DNA of 64,000 bases from JBDHWI01 sp964590135 (lineage in GTDB: Bacteria; Chloroflexota; Anaerolineae; J036; Brachytrichaceae): assembly GCA_964590135.1 (NCBI GenBank), contig CAZPVX010000023.1, positions 6,513 to 70,512 on the forward strand, written 5' to 3'. Position numbers and translations under genes: made by a program. This document shows, in pieces, positions 35,921-45,186 of the stretch (position 1 is the stretch's first letter; every line of letters begins with the position of its first letter). The notes under the pieces were generated by a model, which was not told the DNA's origin, ran no database searches, and worked only from the letters and a program-made list of their open reading frames with translations.

Positions 35921-38860
35921 CTACTGTGACGTCATCACGGCGCTCAAGGTTTCACAGGCTGGGCAGGTGCCGTCGGGGCGAATCATGGCGTAGCCGGCTT
36001 GCGGGTCGCCGTCATCACCGCCGCGCCACAACGTCGCATCGACATTCCACACCATCGCGAGCCGCACCTTCTCGCTTGCCTTTGCCAGCCTCACCGCCTC
36101 AGCCAGCCATTGGGCATGGTTCTTCAGGGTGTTGCCGGCGGCAAAAGCGTAGTTCGCCGGCATCCCGCCATTGAACCCTTCTGCCGTCACATAGCCCAGC
36201 GCGGTAAAGCACACCGGCTTGGCGCCGTTGAACGCGCCGTAATAGGCATTCCATAGCGGCGTGAAGTACATGGAGTAATGGTTGTTGCCCACTGACGACG
36301 GCGCTTCAATGCCGTTGGTGTAGTGGACGCCAATGCAGTCCATTGCATCTTTCGCGCCGGCGGCCATCATCTGTCCCAGAAAAGCCATCTCATCGCAGCC
36401 GCGCTCGTCGCAGCCGCCACTGTACGCGCCGGCGGTTTGCGCCAGGCCACCGCTGATGACCAGCGTATTCGGGTTGGCCTGTTTGATGGCGTCGTAAGCC
36501 TGCTTGAGCAGCGCAGTGTAAGACGCGCCGTTGATGTTGCCGGTCGGCCAATCAGCTTCGTAGTTCGGGCCGCTCCACACCTCGATGGCATCTGCGCCGG
36601 CGGCAGCGATTTGGCCGAGGTGCTGCGTCCATTCGGCGCGGTAGGCCTCGTCCATGACACGCGCACGATCACCAACCGCCGTCACCAGCACCTTCATGCC
36701 CTTGGCCTTTGCCTCTTTGATGAAGTCAGCCGGCAGATTCAAGCCTGACGCTTCGGTGCGCACCCACGTCATGCCGGCGCCTTTCATCTGCGTGATGTGC
36801 GCCAGATCGTTGACATGGCCGCCCAACTCGAAGCGCTCGGCATTTACACCAGCCACCACGCCCGGAGTGGGCGCAGCAATGGCAAGCGTGCCAGATTGCG
36901 CGGTGGTATCCGTGAGCGCCATCGTTGCACCCGGAGTCTGCGCGCCGCCGATGGGCGCCGGCGCATCCTTCGACACCTGCACTGTCGTATTACCCAAATC
37001 AATGGCGCGGATGCTGTTGAATTGCGCGCGCAGGTCATACACGCCCTCACCGCCTGGGGCAGTCACTGCCATCGCATCCTTACCCAATGGCAGGCTGAAG
37101 GGTGTGCCTTGTCCAAAGGCCACCTTGACTTGCGGGTCCGGTGGATTGGCGTCAGCCAGATTGCCGTGCAGGTAACCTTCCACCACTTGTTGCACGCCTT
37201 CATCGTTGCCGGCGTTCAACGCCCCACGCAGCGTAATGCCGCGCAGGTTGTGCTGGCTCAAGCGATCCAACACGCGCCGCAGGCTGGCGGCAGTGTTCAG
37301 CCACACTGTTTGCTTGATGCCGCGTTCGTCGATATAGCTGTAGCAGAACGCCTTCGTCTCAGGGTCGAAATGCACTTCCACCGGCTTGTCTGCGCCCTTC
37401 CACTTCAGTTGCACGGTCGCGCCGGGTTGCACCATGCCAGGCAACGCCTCAAGCTGTCCCAGCCCCTTCAGCGCTTCGTCCAGGCTGATCAGGCGCGTGC
37501 GGTCATTGGCATCCTGCTGCACACTGGTCACCGGCAGCACGAGCTGCAACTGATAGCGGTTGACCTGGCCGGCAACCCAGTCGATCATCCTGCCCAGTTG
37601 CGCTGACAGCAGCAAACCCGGATTGGTAGTGAGATCGAGCTTGACCTGCGTGGCCAGCTTGCCCAGCCGGCGCAGGTCATAGCCAGGCGTGCCAAGTGTC
37701 TCGCCATCCAGCACCGGCGCCGGCACGCTCACGATCAACGACTTGCCCTTCTCGTGCAGGCGTTGCGAAAGCAGCGCGATGAAATCAGAAAAAGCCTGCT
37801 GCTGCTCGGCCTTGACGCCGCGATAGTCGATCTCCACGCCGTCATAGCCGGCGGCTTCCACCAGCCCGACCAGGTTGGCGATGTGATTGGCGCGGTCGCC
37901 TTCGTTGGTCAGCACGTTGCGCAGCAGCGTATGGTTGACCTCGCCTCTTTCCCCCCAATTGCGAATGGCCGGAATCACCTTTGCGCCATTGCTGCCGGCG
38001 GGCAGAAGCCGGTTGCGATCGCCGGTCAGGTTGCCCAGGTCGGCGATGTAAATACCGCTGCTGCTCAATTCATTGGCGATGATCGACAACGACTTCAACT
38101 GTTCAACCGTTTGCTGTGTAGCCGGCGGCACATCCAACCCCAGCATCGGTTGCGCCGGCGCAGTTTTCATCAGCATGATCGCGTTCGGCATCTCGTTGGT
38201 ATAGCCGACCACCTCGCGGTTTGTCTGATCGATCTCGCCGCCAATCCAGTTCCATGCCTTGCTCTGCGCGTTCCAGCCGTACAGATCGAGATTGCCAAGC
38301 GCGGTGATCTCCGCCGGCACGGCCATGCGCAAGGTGATGAGCTTCGGGTTGACGCTGCAAGTGCGCACCTCAACGAAGTCGCTCTGCGGTGTCAACGTTT
38401 GAGGGATTCCAGCAGCGGCAGTCAGCGCCTCGCCGGCCTTGGCCGATGGGCCAAATTCGGCCAGCGGCACAATGTTGGTCTTCACGCCAAAGCTGCCCAC
38501 AAGATCCGTCGGCAGCACGTTAATTTGGAGCGGGCCGGCAGCGACGGTTTGTCTCTCAGTTGTGAATTCCTCGCAACCGTTCTCACGCAACAGGCGCAGG
38601 CCGGCCAATGCAGCGGCGACCACCAGCACCGCGCCGGCCACTGCGCCACCGATCTTGACCCAGCCTCTGCCACTCTGAGGCATCAGCAGTTGGGTGCGCG
38701 GTGTTTCGCGGGTGGGACGGGGCGGTTTGTGGCCTTTCTTCTTTCCGGCAGTGTGCCGGGGGATGCGGTCGATGACCGGTATCTCTGTTAATCCAGGATC
38801 TGCTTGCGGCGCCTGTGGCGTCGCATTGCCCGAACCCCCGATTTCCGAAGGACCGTTCAT
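35921..38860 (-). CDS. Large membrane-anchored protein with GH18-like and GH39-like domains, catalytic residues altered
   Basis: A 979-residue protein. A cytoplasmic Pro/Arg-rich tail precedes a membrane helix (about residues 68-90). A GH18/YaaH-like barrel around residues 270-480 contains YDGVEIDYRGV near residue 340, where the family's DxxDxDxE would end in the catalytic Glu but here has Arg. After a linker, a second barrel (about 690-979) resembles the neighbouring GH39-like protein, but NEP has become SGP (EVWSGPNYE near 760) and TEFGW has become TALGY (near 885). So three catalytic Glu positions are missing. A carbohydrate-binding or cell-envelope scaffold role is inferred rather than hydrolysis. 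Confidence 0.75.
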   Translation of the reverse strand: MNGPSEIGGSGNATPQAPQADPGLTEIPVIDRIPRHTAGKKKGHKPPRPTRETPRTQLLMPQSGRGWVKIGGAVAGAVLVVAAALAGLRLLRENGCEEFTTERQTVAAGPLQINVLPTDLVGSFGVKTNIVPLAEFGPSAKAGEALTAAAGIPQTLTPQSDFVEVRTCSVNPKLITLRMAVPAEITALGNLDLYGWNAQSKAWNWIGGEIDQTNREVVGYTNEMPNAIMLMKTAPAQPMLGLDVPPATQQTVEQLKSLSIIANELSSSGIYIADLGNLTGDRNRLLPAGSNGAKVIPAIRNWGERGEVNHTLLRNVLTNEGDRANHIANLVGLVEAAGYDGVEIDYRGVKAEQQQAFSDFIALLSQRLHEKGKSLIVSVPAPVLDGETLGTPGYDLRRLGKLATQVKLDLTTNPGLLLSAQLGRMIDWVAGQVNRYQLQLVLPVTSVQQDANDRTRLISLDEALKGLGQLEALPGMVQPGATVQLKWKGADKPVEVHFDPETKAFCYSYIDERGIKQTVWLNTAASLRRVLDRLSQHNLRGITLRGALNAGNDEGVQQVVEGYLHGNLADANPPDPQVKVAFGQGTPFSLPLGKDAMAVTAPGGEGVYDLRAQFNSIRAIDLGNTTVQVSKDAPAPIGGAQTPGATMALTDTTAQSGTLAIAAPTPGVVAGVNAERFELGGHVNDLAHITQMKGAGMTWVRTEASGLNLPADFIKEAKAKGMKVLVTAVGDRARVMDEAYRAEWTQHLGQIAAAGADAIEVWSGPNYEADWPTGNINGASYTALLKQAYDAIKQANPNTLVISGGLAQTAGAYSGGCDERGCDEMAFLGQMMAAGAKDAMDCIGVHYTNGIEAPSSVGNNHYSMYFTPLWNAYYGAFNGAKPVCFTALGYVTAEGFNGGMPANYAFAAGNTLKNHAQWLAEAVRLAKASEKVRLAMVWNVDATLWRGGDDGDPQAGYAMIRPDGTCPACETLSAVMTSQ

Positions 38861-39143
38861 GTGTAATTGTTACTCCAGCGAACCTGATCGAACTGTTGCG
38901 TCTACCGCATCGTCAGTCCATTGCAGCCAGTTCTCCGGCACTATCGCAACTTGACCTCAAGCTACTCCCATGTGCGTATGCCGGCATGCCACTCCCCAGT
39001 GGGACTGGTGTTCAAGTCTCGCAATGAAAGATTCTAGCATGACAAAAAAGTGATACACCCGCTCAAACCATGCAACTCATATTTCACTTAGAAAAGTTGC
39101 GCGGCATCTTTTCATCGATCCCGCCATCAGCGGCGCGTCAAAA

Positions 39144-39830
39144 CTACAACAGCACGCGGCGGAAGGCTTCCGCAAAAAAGGCGCGCCCGCCGGCCGTCAT
39201 GCGCAGCGCGCCCTGCAACATGCGCAGATCCACCTTCTCCGGCTCCTTCACCTGCGAGACATGTTCACGAATTGCTGCAATTTTCTTGTCAGCGAAATCG
39301 GTAATGTCAACCAGTGTGTTGGGATGAGACGCGCCGGCGAAGTAAATCTCCAGCGGATAGCGCGGTTCAAAGCCGTCGGCCAGCAATTCCGGGAAGTACA
39401 TGCGGTTGCCGGCAGCGGGGAAGATCGCATCGCACACCGCCATGCCAACCATACGATGATCGTTGTGGTTCACCCGCACCGCGCCGTAATGCAGCGTCAA
39501 TGGGTCAGTCGTGACGATGATGTCAGGGCGGGCATGGCGAATCTCACGCACCAGGTCGCGCTGCACAGCCAGCGTGTTCAGCAGTTCGCCATCAACGTAG
39601 GCGAGAAAATTCACGTCCGTCACGCCGAGTTTGAGCGCAGCGTTGCGCTGTTCCTCGCGGCGCAGGGCGACCAGCTTCTCCGGCGTCATTTCCGGCATGT
39701 CACTGCCCTTGTTGCCGCCGGTGACGATGACATAGCGCACATCATGGCCCTCGGCGCACCAGCGGGCAATTGTGCCGCCGGCAAAAAACTCTGGGTCGTC
39801 GGGATGTGCGACGATGACGAGGATATTCAT
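39144..39830 (-). CDS. LmbE/PIG-L family N-deacetylase
   Basis: A 228-residue zinc-dependent deacetylase of the LmbE family, which includes MshB and BshB of low-molecular-weight thiol synthesis and GlcNAc-PI deacetylase. The N-terminal AHPDDPEFFAGG gives the metal site (His-Pro-Asp-Asp), and NHNDHRMVG near residue 113 supplies the second His. The start overlaps the PSP1 gene stop (ATGA), so the two are coupled. Substrate is probably an N-acetylglucosamine derivative; a specific pathway is not shown. Confidence 0.87.
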   Translation of the reverse strand: MNILVIVAHPDDPEFFAGGTIARWCAEGHDVRYVIVTGGNKGSDMPEMTPEKLVALRREEQRNAALKLGVTDVNFLAYVDGELLNTLAVQRDLVREIRHARPDIIVTTDPLTLHYGAVRVNHNDHRMVGMAVCDAIFPAAGNRMYFPELLADGFEPRYPLEIYFAGASHPNTLVDITDFADKKIAAIREHVSQVKEPEKVDLRMLQGALRMTAGGRAFFAEAFRRVLL

Positions 39831-41134
39831 GGGTTGTCAGATTTGCGCCGCATCAGTGGCCGGCGCGGGCGTTGCTGCTGTTGCGACGGGTTGTCGTTGG
39901 GTTGTGCGCCGCCGGTTTGCGGCTCGCTGCCCTCACTCTCAGGGCGATCCTGCCTGGATGGGCGCTGCACATCGTTTGCCTTCGGTCTGTTGTCGCGGCG
40001 CTGGTCGTGCTCACGCCGGCGTCGCTCGTCCTGACGCTGCTCATTTTGTTTGATGTAGGCCTGGGCTGCCGGCGGTATATCTGGTTTGCCGAGCGGCTCG
40101 ATGGGCTTGTCGCCATTTGCCTTTGGCTTGGCGCGCCCACAATCGCAACCGCCACCTTCATGCCGGTCGCATGTGCCGCTCATCGCCTTCTCTTGCAGGC
40201 GCTTCATTTCCTCCAGCGGGATCAACTGCTCGCGATGAAACTCCATCTCGCGGGATTCCGGCCCCTCGCCGATCTTCACGCGCACAGCATCGCGCAGGTG
40301 CAGGATCTCAACGACCTTGCCCTCGCCCATGGGCGTGCCGATCATGCTCTTCAACTTGGGCAGATGCCGGCGCGCTTCCACATACTGCTCGTATTCATAC
40401 ACCAGGCAACAGCGCAGCCGGCCGCACATGCCGGTGATGTCGTGCGGGTTCAGGCTGAGGTTCTGCTCCTTGGCGTGCTTGATCGACACCGGGCTGAATT
40501 CGGTGAGGAAGCGTGAGCAGCAACGCTCCTCGATGCCGCATGCGCCCATGCCGCCGATGATTTTGGCAACTTCACGCGGGCTGATCTGGCGCATTTCGAT
40601 GCGCGCGCGGTAGAGCCGGCTCATCACCTCGCGCAGCGCGCCGGCCTCCACGCGCTCCTCCTGATCGCTGGAGTACATGAAAGTCAGCGTCTGCCCGTCG
40701 AAGCTATATTCGGCGCGCACGATCTTGACTGGCAGCTTGAGCGCGGCGCTCTCGGCGCGGCAGGCGATCATCGCCTCCAACTCACGCCCCTCGTAGAAAT
40801 GCCGCATGGCCATGTCGCGGCCAACGGCTTTGCGCTCGATCTTTTTATACGGACCGCCGCCCTTGTCTTTTGGCGGCTTGGTGGTGGCAATCTGACCCAT
40901 CTGCCGGCCGCGCGCCGTGTCTACGATGACCCAATCACCAGGCTTGAGATCGTCATAGCCGGCGGCATTGTAGTGATACACCTTGCCAACCGACTGAAAA
41001 CGCACCCCGACCAGTTTCAGGTCGGCGCGGTTCTCTTTACTTTGTTCAGGGTAAACGCCCGTCCACTCCGGCGAGTCAAACATCGACGGCTCTTTCGCCG
41101 GCGCAACAGGTGTATTTGGATTCGTCTCACTCAT
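39827..41134 (-). CDS. PSP1 domain protein (RicT/YaaT-like)
   Basis: A 435-residue protein with a PSP1 domain (about residues 40-290). The hallmark Cys cluster is ACGIEERCCSRFL near residue 198 and TGMCGRLRCCLVYE near residue 228, which in RicT-type proteins holds an Fe-S cluster. Known relatives affect RNase Y-dependent RNA processing in Bacillus. After residue 310 comes a second Cys/His patch (CDRHEGGGCDCG) and a long charged, disordered Arg/Gln/Asn-rich tail, longer than in Bacillus RicT (about 275 residues). Whether it has the same role here is unknown. Confidence 0.85.
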   Translation of the reverse strand: MSETNPNTPVAPAKEPSMFDSPEWTGVYPEQSKENRADLKLVGVRFQSVGKVYHYNAAGYDDLKPGDWVIVDTARGRQMGQIATTKPPKDKGGGPYKKIERKAVGRDMAMRHFYEGRELEAMIACRAESAALKLPVKIVRAEYSFDGQTLTFMYSSDQEERVEAGALREVMSRLYRARIEMRQISPREVAKIIGGMGACGIEERCCSRFLTEFSPVSIKHAKEQNLSLNPHDITGMCGRLRCCLVYEYEQYVEARRHLPKLKSMIGTPMGEGKVVEILHLRDAVRVKIGEGPESREMEFHREQLIPLEEMKRLQEKAMSGTCDRHEGGGCDCGRAKPKANGDKPIEPLGKPDIPPAAQAYIKQNEQRQDERRRREHDQRRDNRPKANDVQRPSRQDRPESEGSEPQTGGAQPNDNPSQQQQRPRRPLMRRKSDNP

Positions 41135-41186
41135 CGATTGTCATATCGTCGTACGACTTGGATGGCGTCATTGTATGTCGTTTGCG

Positions 41187-41630
41187 TCATCTCTTGATCG
41201 GCGCGCCATCCGGCCAGCTTTCCGCCGGCAGTTCCCCCTTCGCAGCGGCGTGGACAATCCAGTCGTTGCTGGCGATGGGATCGCTGCAATCATAAAACTG
41301 CGGGTTGCACACATAAACCCACGCGCTGATTTGCCGGCCACCTTGCAGCGTCACGCGCACTTCACGGCGCAGGTAGTAACTATCGGCTTCGTTGTGCGGC
41401 TCGTAACGTTCAATGTCGTCCAGCGCCTGCAACACAATCGCCGGCGCTTCATATACTTCGCCGATCACGTCGTCGGCATCTGCATCTGGCAGAAAACCCG
41501 GATATGCGCCAAAGTCGTACAGCCGGCCCGTCGCCGTGCCAAGGCCGACGAACGGGCATTGCGGGAAGAGGCGCGGCATCTCCCTCACCCCGCCCCGCCG
41601 CAGCGTGCCGTAGACAAAGACATTGTCCAT
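41187..41630 (-). CDS. Gamma-glutamylcyclotransferase-family protein
   Basis: A 147-residue protein of the GGCT/YtfP/AIG2 fold. It begins with the signature VFVYGTLRRGG, followed by TATGRLYDFGAYPGFLP and the family's acidic region GEVYEAPAIVLQALDDIERYE, whose Glu is the likely catalytic base. Family members cleave gamma-glutamyl-amines or act on glutathione-related compounds; many bacterial members have no assigned substrate. It lies 69 nt downstream of mrp on the minus strand. Confidence 0.85.
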   Translation of the reverse strand: MDNVFVYGTLRRGGVREMPRLFPQCPFVGLGTATGRLYDFGAYPGFLPDADADDVIGEVYEAPAIVLQALDDIERYEPHNEADSYYLRREVRVTLQGGRQISAWVYVCNPQFYDCSDPIASNDWIVHAAAKGELPAESWPDGAPIKR

Positions 41631-41646
41631 GTCAGTCAGGCCAAGC

Positions 41647-41689
41647 GGGTCGGTGGGTCAGACACAATGGCTGAATGACCCACCGACCC
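41647..41689. repeat. 14-bp-stem hairpin between mrp and GGCT genes
   Basis: 41647-41660 pairs perfectly with 41676-41689 (GGTCGGTGGGTCA type), with a 15-nt loop. The loop contains ACACAATGGCTGA, similar to part of the dispersed repeat at 18941 and 51534. There is no T-run. Confidence 0.5.
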
Positions 41690-41699
41690 AACAACTTGA

Positions 41700-42809
41700 T
41701 CAGCCAACGATGTTGATTGGGACGATGTCGTGCTGCTGGAAGTTCAACACGCTGACGCGGGCAGCCACCTGCTGCGCAATCTCACCCATGCGCTTGGCAG
41801 CCTCGCTTTCAGGGTAGCCCACCACCACCGGCTTGCCGCTGTCACCACCGATGCGAATGGCTGGATCGAGCGGCACGCTGCCGAGGAATGGCACATTCTT
41901 CATGCCGGCCAGCCGCTCGCCGCCGCCCTCGCCAAACAGCGCCACTTTCGCGCCAGTCTTCGGGTCGATGTACGGCCCCATGTTTTCGATCACGCCGATG
42001 ATGGGGATCTTGAGTTGCTCGAAGGCTGCGATGCCTTTCAGCGCGTCACCCATGCTCACCAACTGCGGCGTCGTCACGATCACACCCATCGCACCCTGCA
42101 CAGTCTGCGCCAGTGAAAGCTGCGAGGCACCGGTGCCGGGTGGCATGTCGATGATGAGGTAATCCAGATCGCCCCACGCCACATCGGACAAGAACTGACG
42201 GATGGCGCTGTGCAACATGGGGCCGCGCCACACCAGCGCCTGCTCCGGCGGATAGACGAAGCCGATGCTGAAAATCTTGATGCCATATTTCTCTTCAGGG
42301 ATGAGCTTGCCGTTCTGCTGCGCCACGCTCGGCATGGCATTGCCGTCGGGCAGCAGCTCAGCCGCCGGCAACCCCACCATCAGCGGCACATTCGGGCCGT
42401 AGATGTCGTTGTCGAGCAGGCCGACCTTTGCGCCGGCCTGCGCCAACGCGATGGCGAGATTCACCGACACGGTGCTTTTACCCACGCCGCCCTTGCCCGA
42501 CGCGACAGCGATGATGTTCTTGATTGGCAGGTTGAGCGCGCTGCGCATGTGTGCGTTGGCCCGCACGTTGCTCGTCCAGCCAATGTCGATCTTGCCGAGG
42601 CCGGCGATCCTGCCCAACTCGGCGCGGGCGTCCCTTTCCATCACGTCCTTCAGCGGGCAGGCCGGCGTCGTCAACTCGATCTTGAATGCCACATCGTTGC
42701 CGCTGATCTGCAAATCCTTGATCATGTTCAAGGACACAAGGTCTCTGTGCAGTTCCGGTTCAATCACCCGCGAAAGCGCGGACATCACATCTTTCTCACT
42801 AACAGCCAT
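41700..42809 (-). CDS. Mrp/ApbC/Ind1-family P-loop ATPase without CxxC
   Basis: A 369-residue protein: an N-terminal MIP18 (DUF59) domain (about 1-85) and a P-loop ATPase domain with the deviant Walker A ASGKGGVGKST near residue 103 and YLIIDMPPGTGASQLSL near residue 205. These proteins bind and deliver Fe-S clusters; the Ind1 branch serves complex I. In most members a CxxC pair near residue 270 bridges the cluster between subunits, but here the segment is ENMGPYIDPKTGAK with no Cys. Cluster transfer by the usual mechanism is therefore doubtful. Shine-Dalgarno GGAGTG before ATG 42809. Confidence 0.88.
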   Translation of the reverse strand: MAVSEKDVMSALSRVIEPELHRDLVSLNMIKDLQISGNDVAFKIELTTPACPLKDVMERDARAELGRIAGLGKIDIGWTSNVRANAHMRSALNLPIKNIIAVASGKGGVGKSTVSVNLAIALAQAGAKVGLLDNDIYGPNVPLMVGLPAAELLPDGNAMPSVAQQNGKLIPEEKYGIKIFSIGFVYPPEQALVWRGPMLHSAIRQFLSDVAWGDLDYLIIDMPPGTGASQLSLAQTVQGAMGVIVTTPQLVSMGDALKGIAAFEQLKIPIIGVIENMGPYIDPKTGAKVALFGEGGGERLAGMKNVPFLGSVPLDPAIRIGGDSGKPVVVGYPESEAAKRMGEIAQQVAARVSVLNFQQHDIVPINIVG

Positions 42810-42991
42810 GATTCACTCCATGCCGGCGCTGCGCGCAGCCGGCTGCATTGTTGTTCAGAACTTCAATTCTATCAGCGCGAGACATCGCAACTTCAACCTT
42901 CATCGCCAAAACCAGAATTGATCTTTCGTCTTTTTTCCCGTATCCTATTCGCGCATTTGAGGATCGATATTCACACACACCGGGGGATGCC

Positions 42992-44005
42992 ATGAGCGAG
43001 CACGAGACGAACGACGAACCAGCCGAATACACGCCTGATCCTGAGCGGAGAGCGTTCGATACCGAAGTGAATGCTGCATGGCAGAAAATTCGCGCCTACG
43101 ATGAGAAGATGCAGGCAGAGCACCCCGATTTGCCCACGCAGCCAGACGATCCATCGCTGAAATATGCCAAGTACTTCTTTGAGATGTATCTGGCACGTCG
43201 GCCCGACGACATCAGCCTCATGGCTGTTCAACACGCATTTCACATGTGGATGAACGTGGACGACAGTAGCCGGCACATCGATGCTGCGCTCGCACAGATG
43301 GACAGCGATGTCCACCCGCTGAACTTTCTCGCGCACACGATTATCAACGCCTATGAATGGGATGACCGCGAGGACGAAGTGCCGGCGCTCACGGCACGTC
43401 TGCTGGCCAAGCTGGACTCGGATGAATCACGCTCCAACCTTTTGTATGGATTGGCGTGCGACATGATGTCTGCCGGCGATTACGAGAAGGCGCGCGATTT
43501 GTGCCAGCAAGTCATCGCGATGAACGCCTCGGATTACTACGTCCAGCGTGCCAAGTCCACAATCCATGAGATGGACAATCTAAATGTGGGGCAACTGGCG
43601 CCGACATTCGAGGCGACTGACATCGATGGCAACCCGATCAGCCTGGCCGGCCTGCGCGGCCAGGTCGTGCTGCTCGACTTCTGGGCCACCTGGTGCGGAC
43701 CGTGCATTGGCGAGTTGCCGCATCTGCAGCGCGTGCGTGAGAAGTTTGCCGGTGATCGCTTCACCCTTCTCAGCATCTCGCTCGACGACGATTGCGGTGC
43801 AGCGCGCGCAATGATTGCCAAGAAGAACATGGCCTGGCAGCACGTGTGCGAAAGCGGCTGGAACGACAGCAAAATTGCGCAGCTCTACAACGTCATGGGC
43901 ATCCCGTCTACATTTCTCATTGCGCCAGACGGAAAAATCGCAGCCAAGCATTTGCGCGGTCACGATCTCGACAAGGCCATCAGCGAACTGCTCGACAGCA
44001 AATAG
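42992..44005 (+). CDS. TlpA-like thioredoxin-fold protein with N-terminal helical domain
   Basis: A 337-residue protein. Residues 1-190 are helical, with TPR-like text (GLACDMMSAGDYEKARDLCQQ near 155). Residues 200-337 form an AhpC/TSA-TlpA domain with the redox motif FWATWCGPCIGELP and IPSTFLIAPDGKIAAKH. No signal peptide or membrane helix precedes it, so unlike most TlpA proteins it should be cytoplasmic. Start ATG 42992 has GGGGGA upstream; the open frame before it has no Shine-Dalgarno. A thiol-disulphide exchange role is likely, partner unknown. Confidence 0.82.
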   Translation: MSEHETNDEPAEYTPDPERRAFDTEVNAAWQKIRAYDEKMQAEHPDLPTQPDDPSLKYAKYFFEMYLARRPDDISLMAVQHAFHMWMNVDDSSRHIDAALAQMDSDVHPLNFLAHTIINAYEWDDREDEVPALTARLLAKLDSDESRSNLLYGLACDMMSAGDYEKARDLCQQVIAMNASDYYVQRAKSTIHEMDNLNVGQLAPTFEATDIDGNPISLAGLRGQVVLLDFWATWCGPCIGELPHLQRVREKFAGDRFTLLSISLDDDCGAARAMIAKKNMAWQHVCESGWNDSKIAQLYNVMGIPSTFLIAPDGKIAAKHLRGHDLDKAISELLDSK

Positions 44006-44072
44006 GTTGCGCGCAAGTAGTGCGAGTTGCGTGCCGGCGCGCTTTGCCATCCTCATGCACAATGGGCGCGCA

Positions 44073-45161
44073 ATGACACACCTGCCGCCTCAAAAACTGC
44101 GCGTCGCGCTGGTCGGCCTCGGCATCGGCCGGCAACACGCGCTCGCCTATCGCAACATGCCCGACCGCTTCGCCGTTCAAGCAGTCTGCGGGCTCGATCT
44201 GGAGAATGCAAAGAGCGCAACCGCCGAGTTCGGCGCGGTCCACACGCTTACCCGCTTCGAAGACGTGTTGGCTCTGCCGGACATCGACGTGGTCGACATC
44301 TGCACGCCGCCGCACCTGCACGCGCCGCAGGCGGAAGCTGCGTTGCGCGCCGGCCGCCATGTGATCTGCGAGAAACCGCTGGCCCTGTCGCTCGAGGTGA
44401 TCGATCATCTTGCACAGGTCGAACGCGAAAGTGGCAAACGCCTGATGCCGATCTTCCAATATCGTTTCGGTGGTGGCGTGCGCAAGATGAAGCGCATCCT
44501 GGAGGCAGGATTGGCCGGCGCACCGCTGGTCGCCAGCGTGGAAATTCACTGGCGTCGGCGTGCTGGCTACTATGCCGCCGTGCCCTGGCGCGGTAAGCTG
44601 GCAACCGAGTTGGGCGGCGTGCTGACCAGCCAGGCCATCCACGCCCTCGACATGCTGATGGAGATCGTCGGACCGGCGAAGCGCCTGTGCGCATTCACTG
44701 CCACGCGGTCGAACCCGGTGGAAATCGAGGATTGCGCAGCGATTTCGATGGAGATGGCGAGCGGCGCGCTCGTCACCATCTCGGCCACGCTTGGCTCAGC
44801 AGTGGAAATCTCGCGCCACCGCTTTGTATTCGAGAAGCTGGTGGCCGAGACCAATCTGCGGCCCTATTCGAACGGTGACGATCCGTGGACGTTCACGGCG
44901 GACGATGCAGCCGCGCAGCCGGCGATCGACGCGACCATTGCCGGCGATGGAGAAAATGCGCGCACTGATCCGCAGAATGCCGGCGGGTTGAAGGGTATCG
45001 CGCCGCCGGCGGGCTTCGACGCGCAACTGATGCGCTTCCACGAGGCAATTACACAGGGGCGGTCGTTGCCGGTGAGCATCGGCGATGCGCGCCGCGCCAC
45101 TGCGCTGCTGTCTGCGATCTATGCGTCCGCACAGACAGGCCAGCCGGTGGATGTGCAGTGA
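44073..45161 (+). CDS. Gfo/Idh/MocA-family oxidoreductase
   Basis: A 362-residue NAD(P)-dependent oxidoreductase. The N-terminal Rossmann motif is VALVGLGIGRQHALAY, the family's ICEKPLALSLE carries the catalytic Lys near residue 107, and the C-terminal beta-sheet domain contains WRGKLATELGGVLTSQAIHALDML with the His. The frame is open upstream into the thioredoxin gene's end, but ATG 44073 begins the conserved domain. Substrates are usually sugars or inositols; none can be assigned. Confidence 0.87.
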   Translation: MTHLPPQKLRVALVGLGIGRQHALAYRNMPDRFAVQAVCGLDLENAKSATAEFGAVHTLTRFEDVLALPDIDVVDICTPPHLHAPQAEAALRAGRHVICEKPLALSLEVIDHLAQVERESGKRLMPIFQYRFGGGVRKMKRILEAGLAGAPLVASVEIHWRRRAGYYAAVPWRGKLATELGGVLTSQAIHALDMLMEIVGPAKRLCAFTATRSNPVEIEDCAAISMEMASGALVTISATLGSAVEISRHRFVFEKLVAETNLRPYSNGDDPWTFTADDAAAQPAIDATIAGDGENARTDPQNAGGLKGIAPPAGFDAQLMRFHEAITQGRSLPVSIGDARRATALLSAIYASAQTGQPVDVQ

Positions 45162-45186
45162 GTGTGCAGAGCGTTGGGGCAAAAGT

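Noticed and set aside
38950..39030. T-loop-like GTTCAAGTCTC suggesting a tRNA
   Set aside because: No acceptor stem, D-arm or anticodon arm can be drawn around it.
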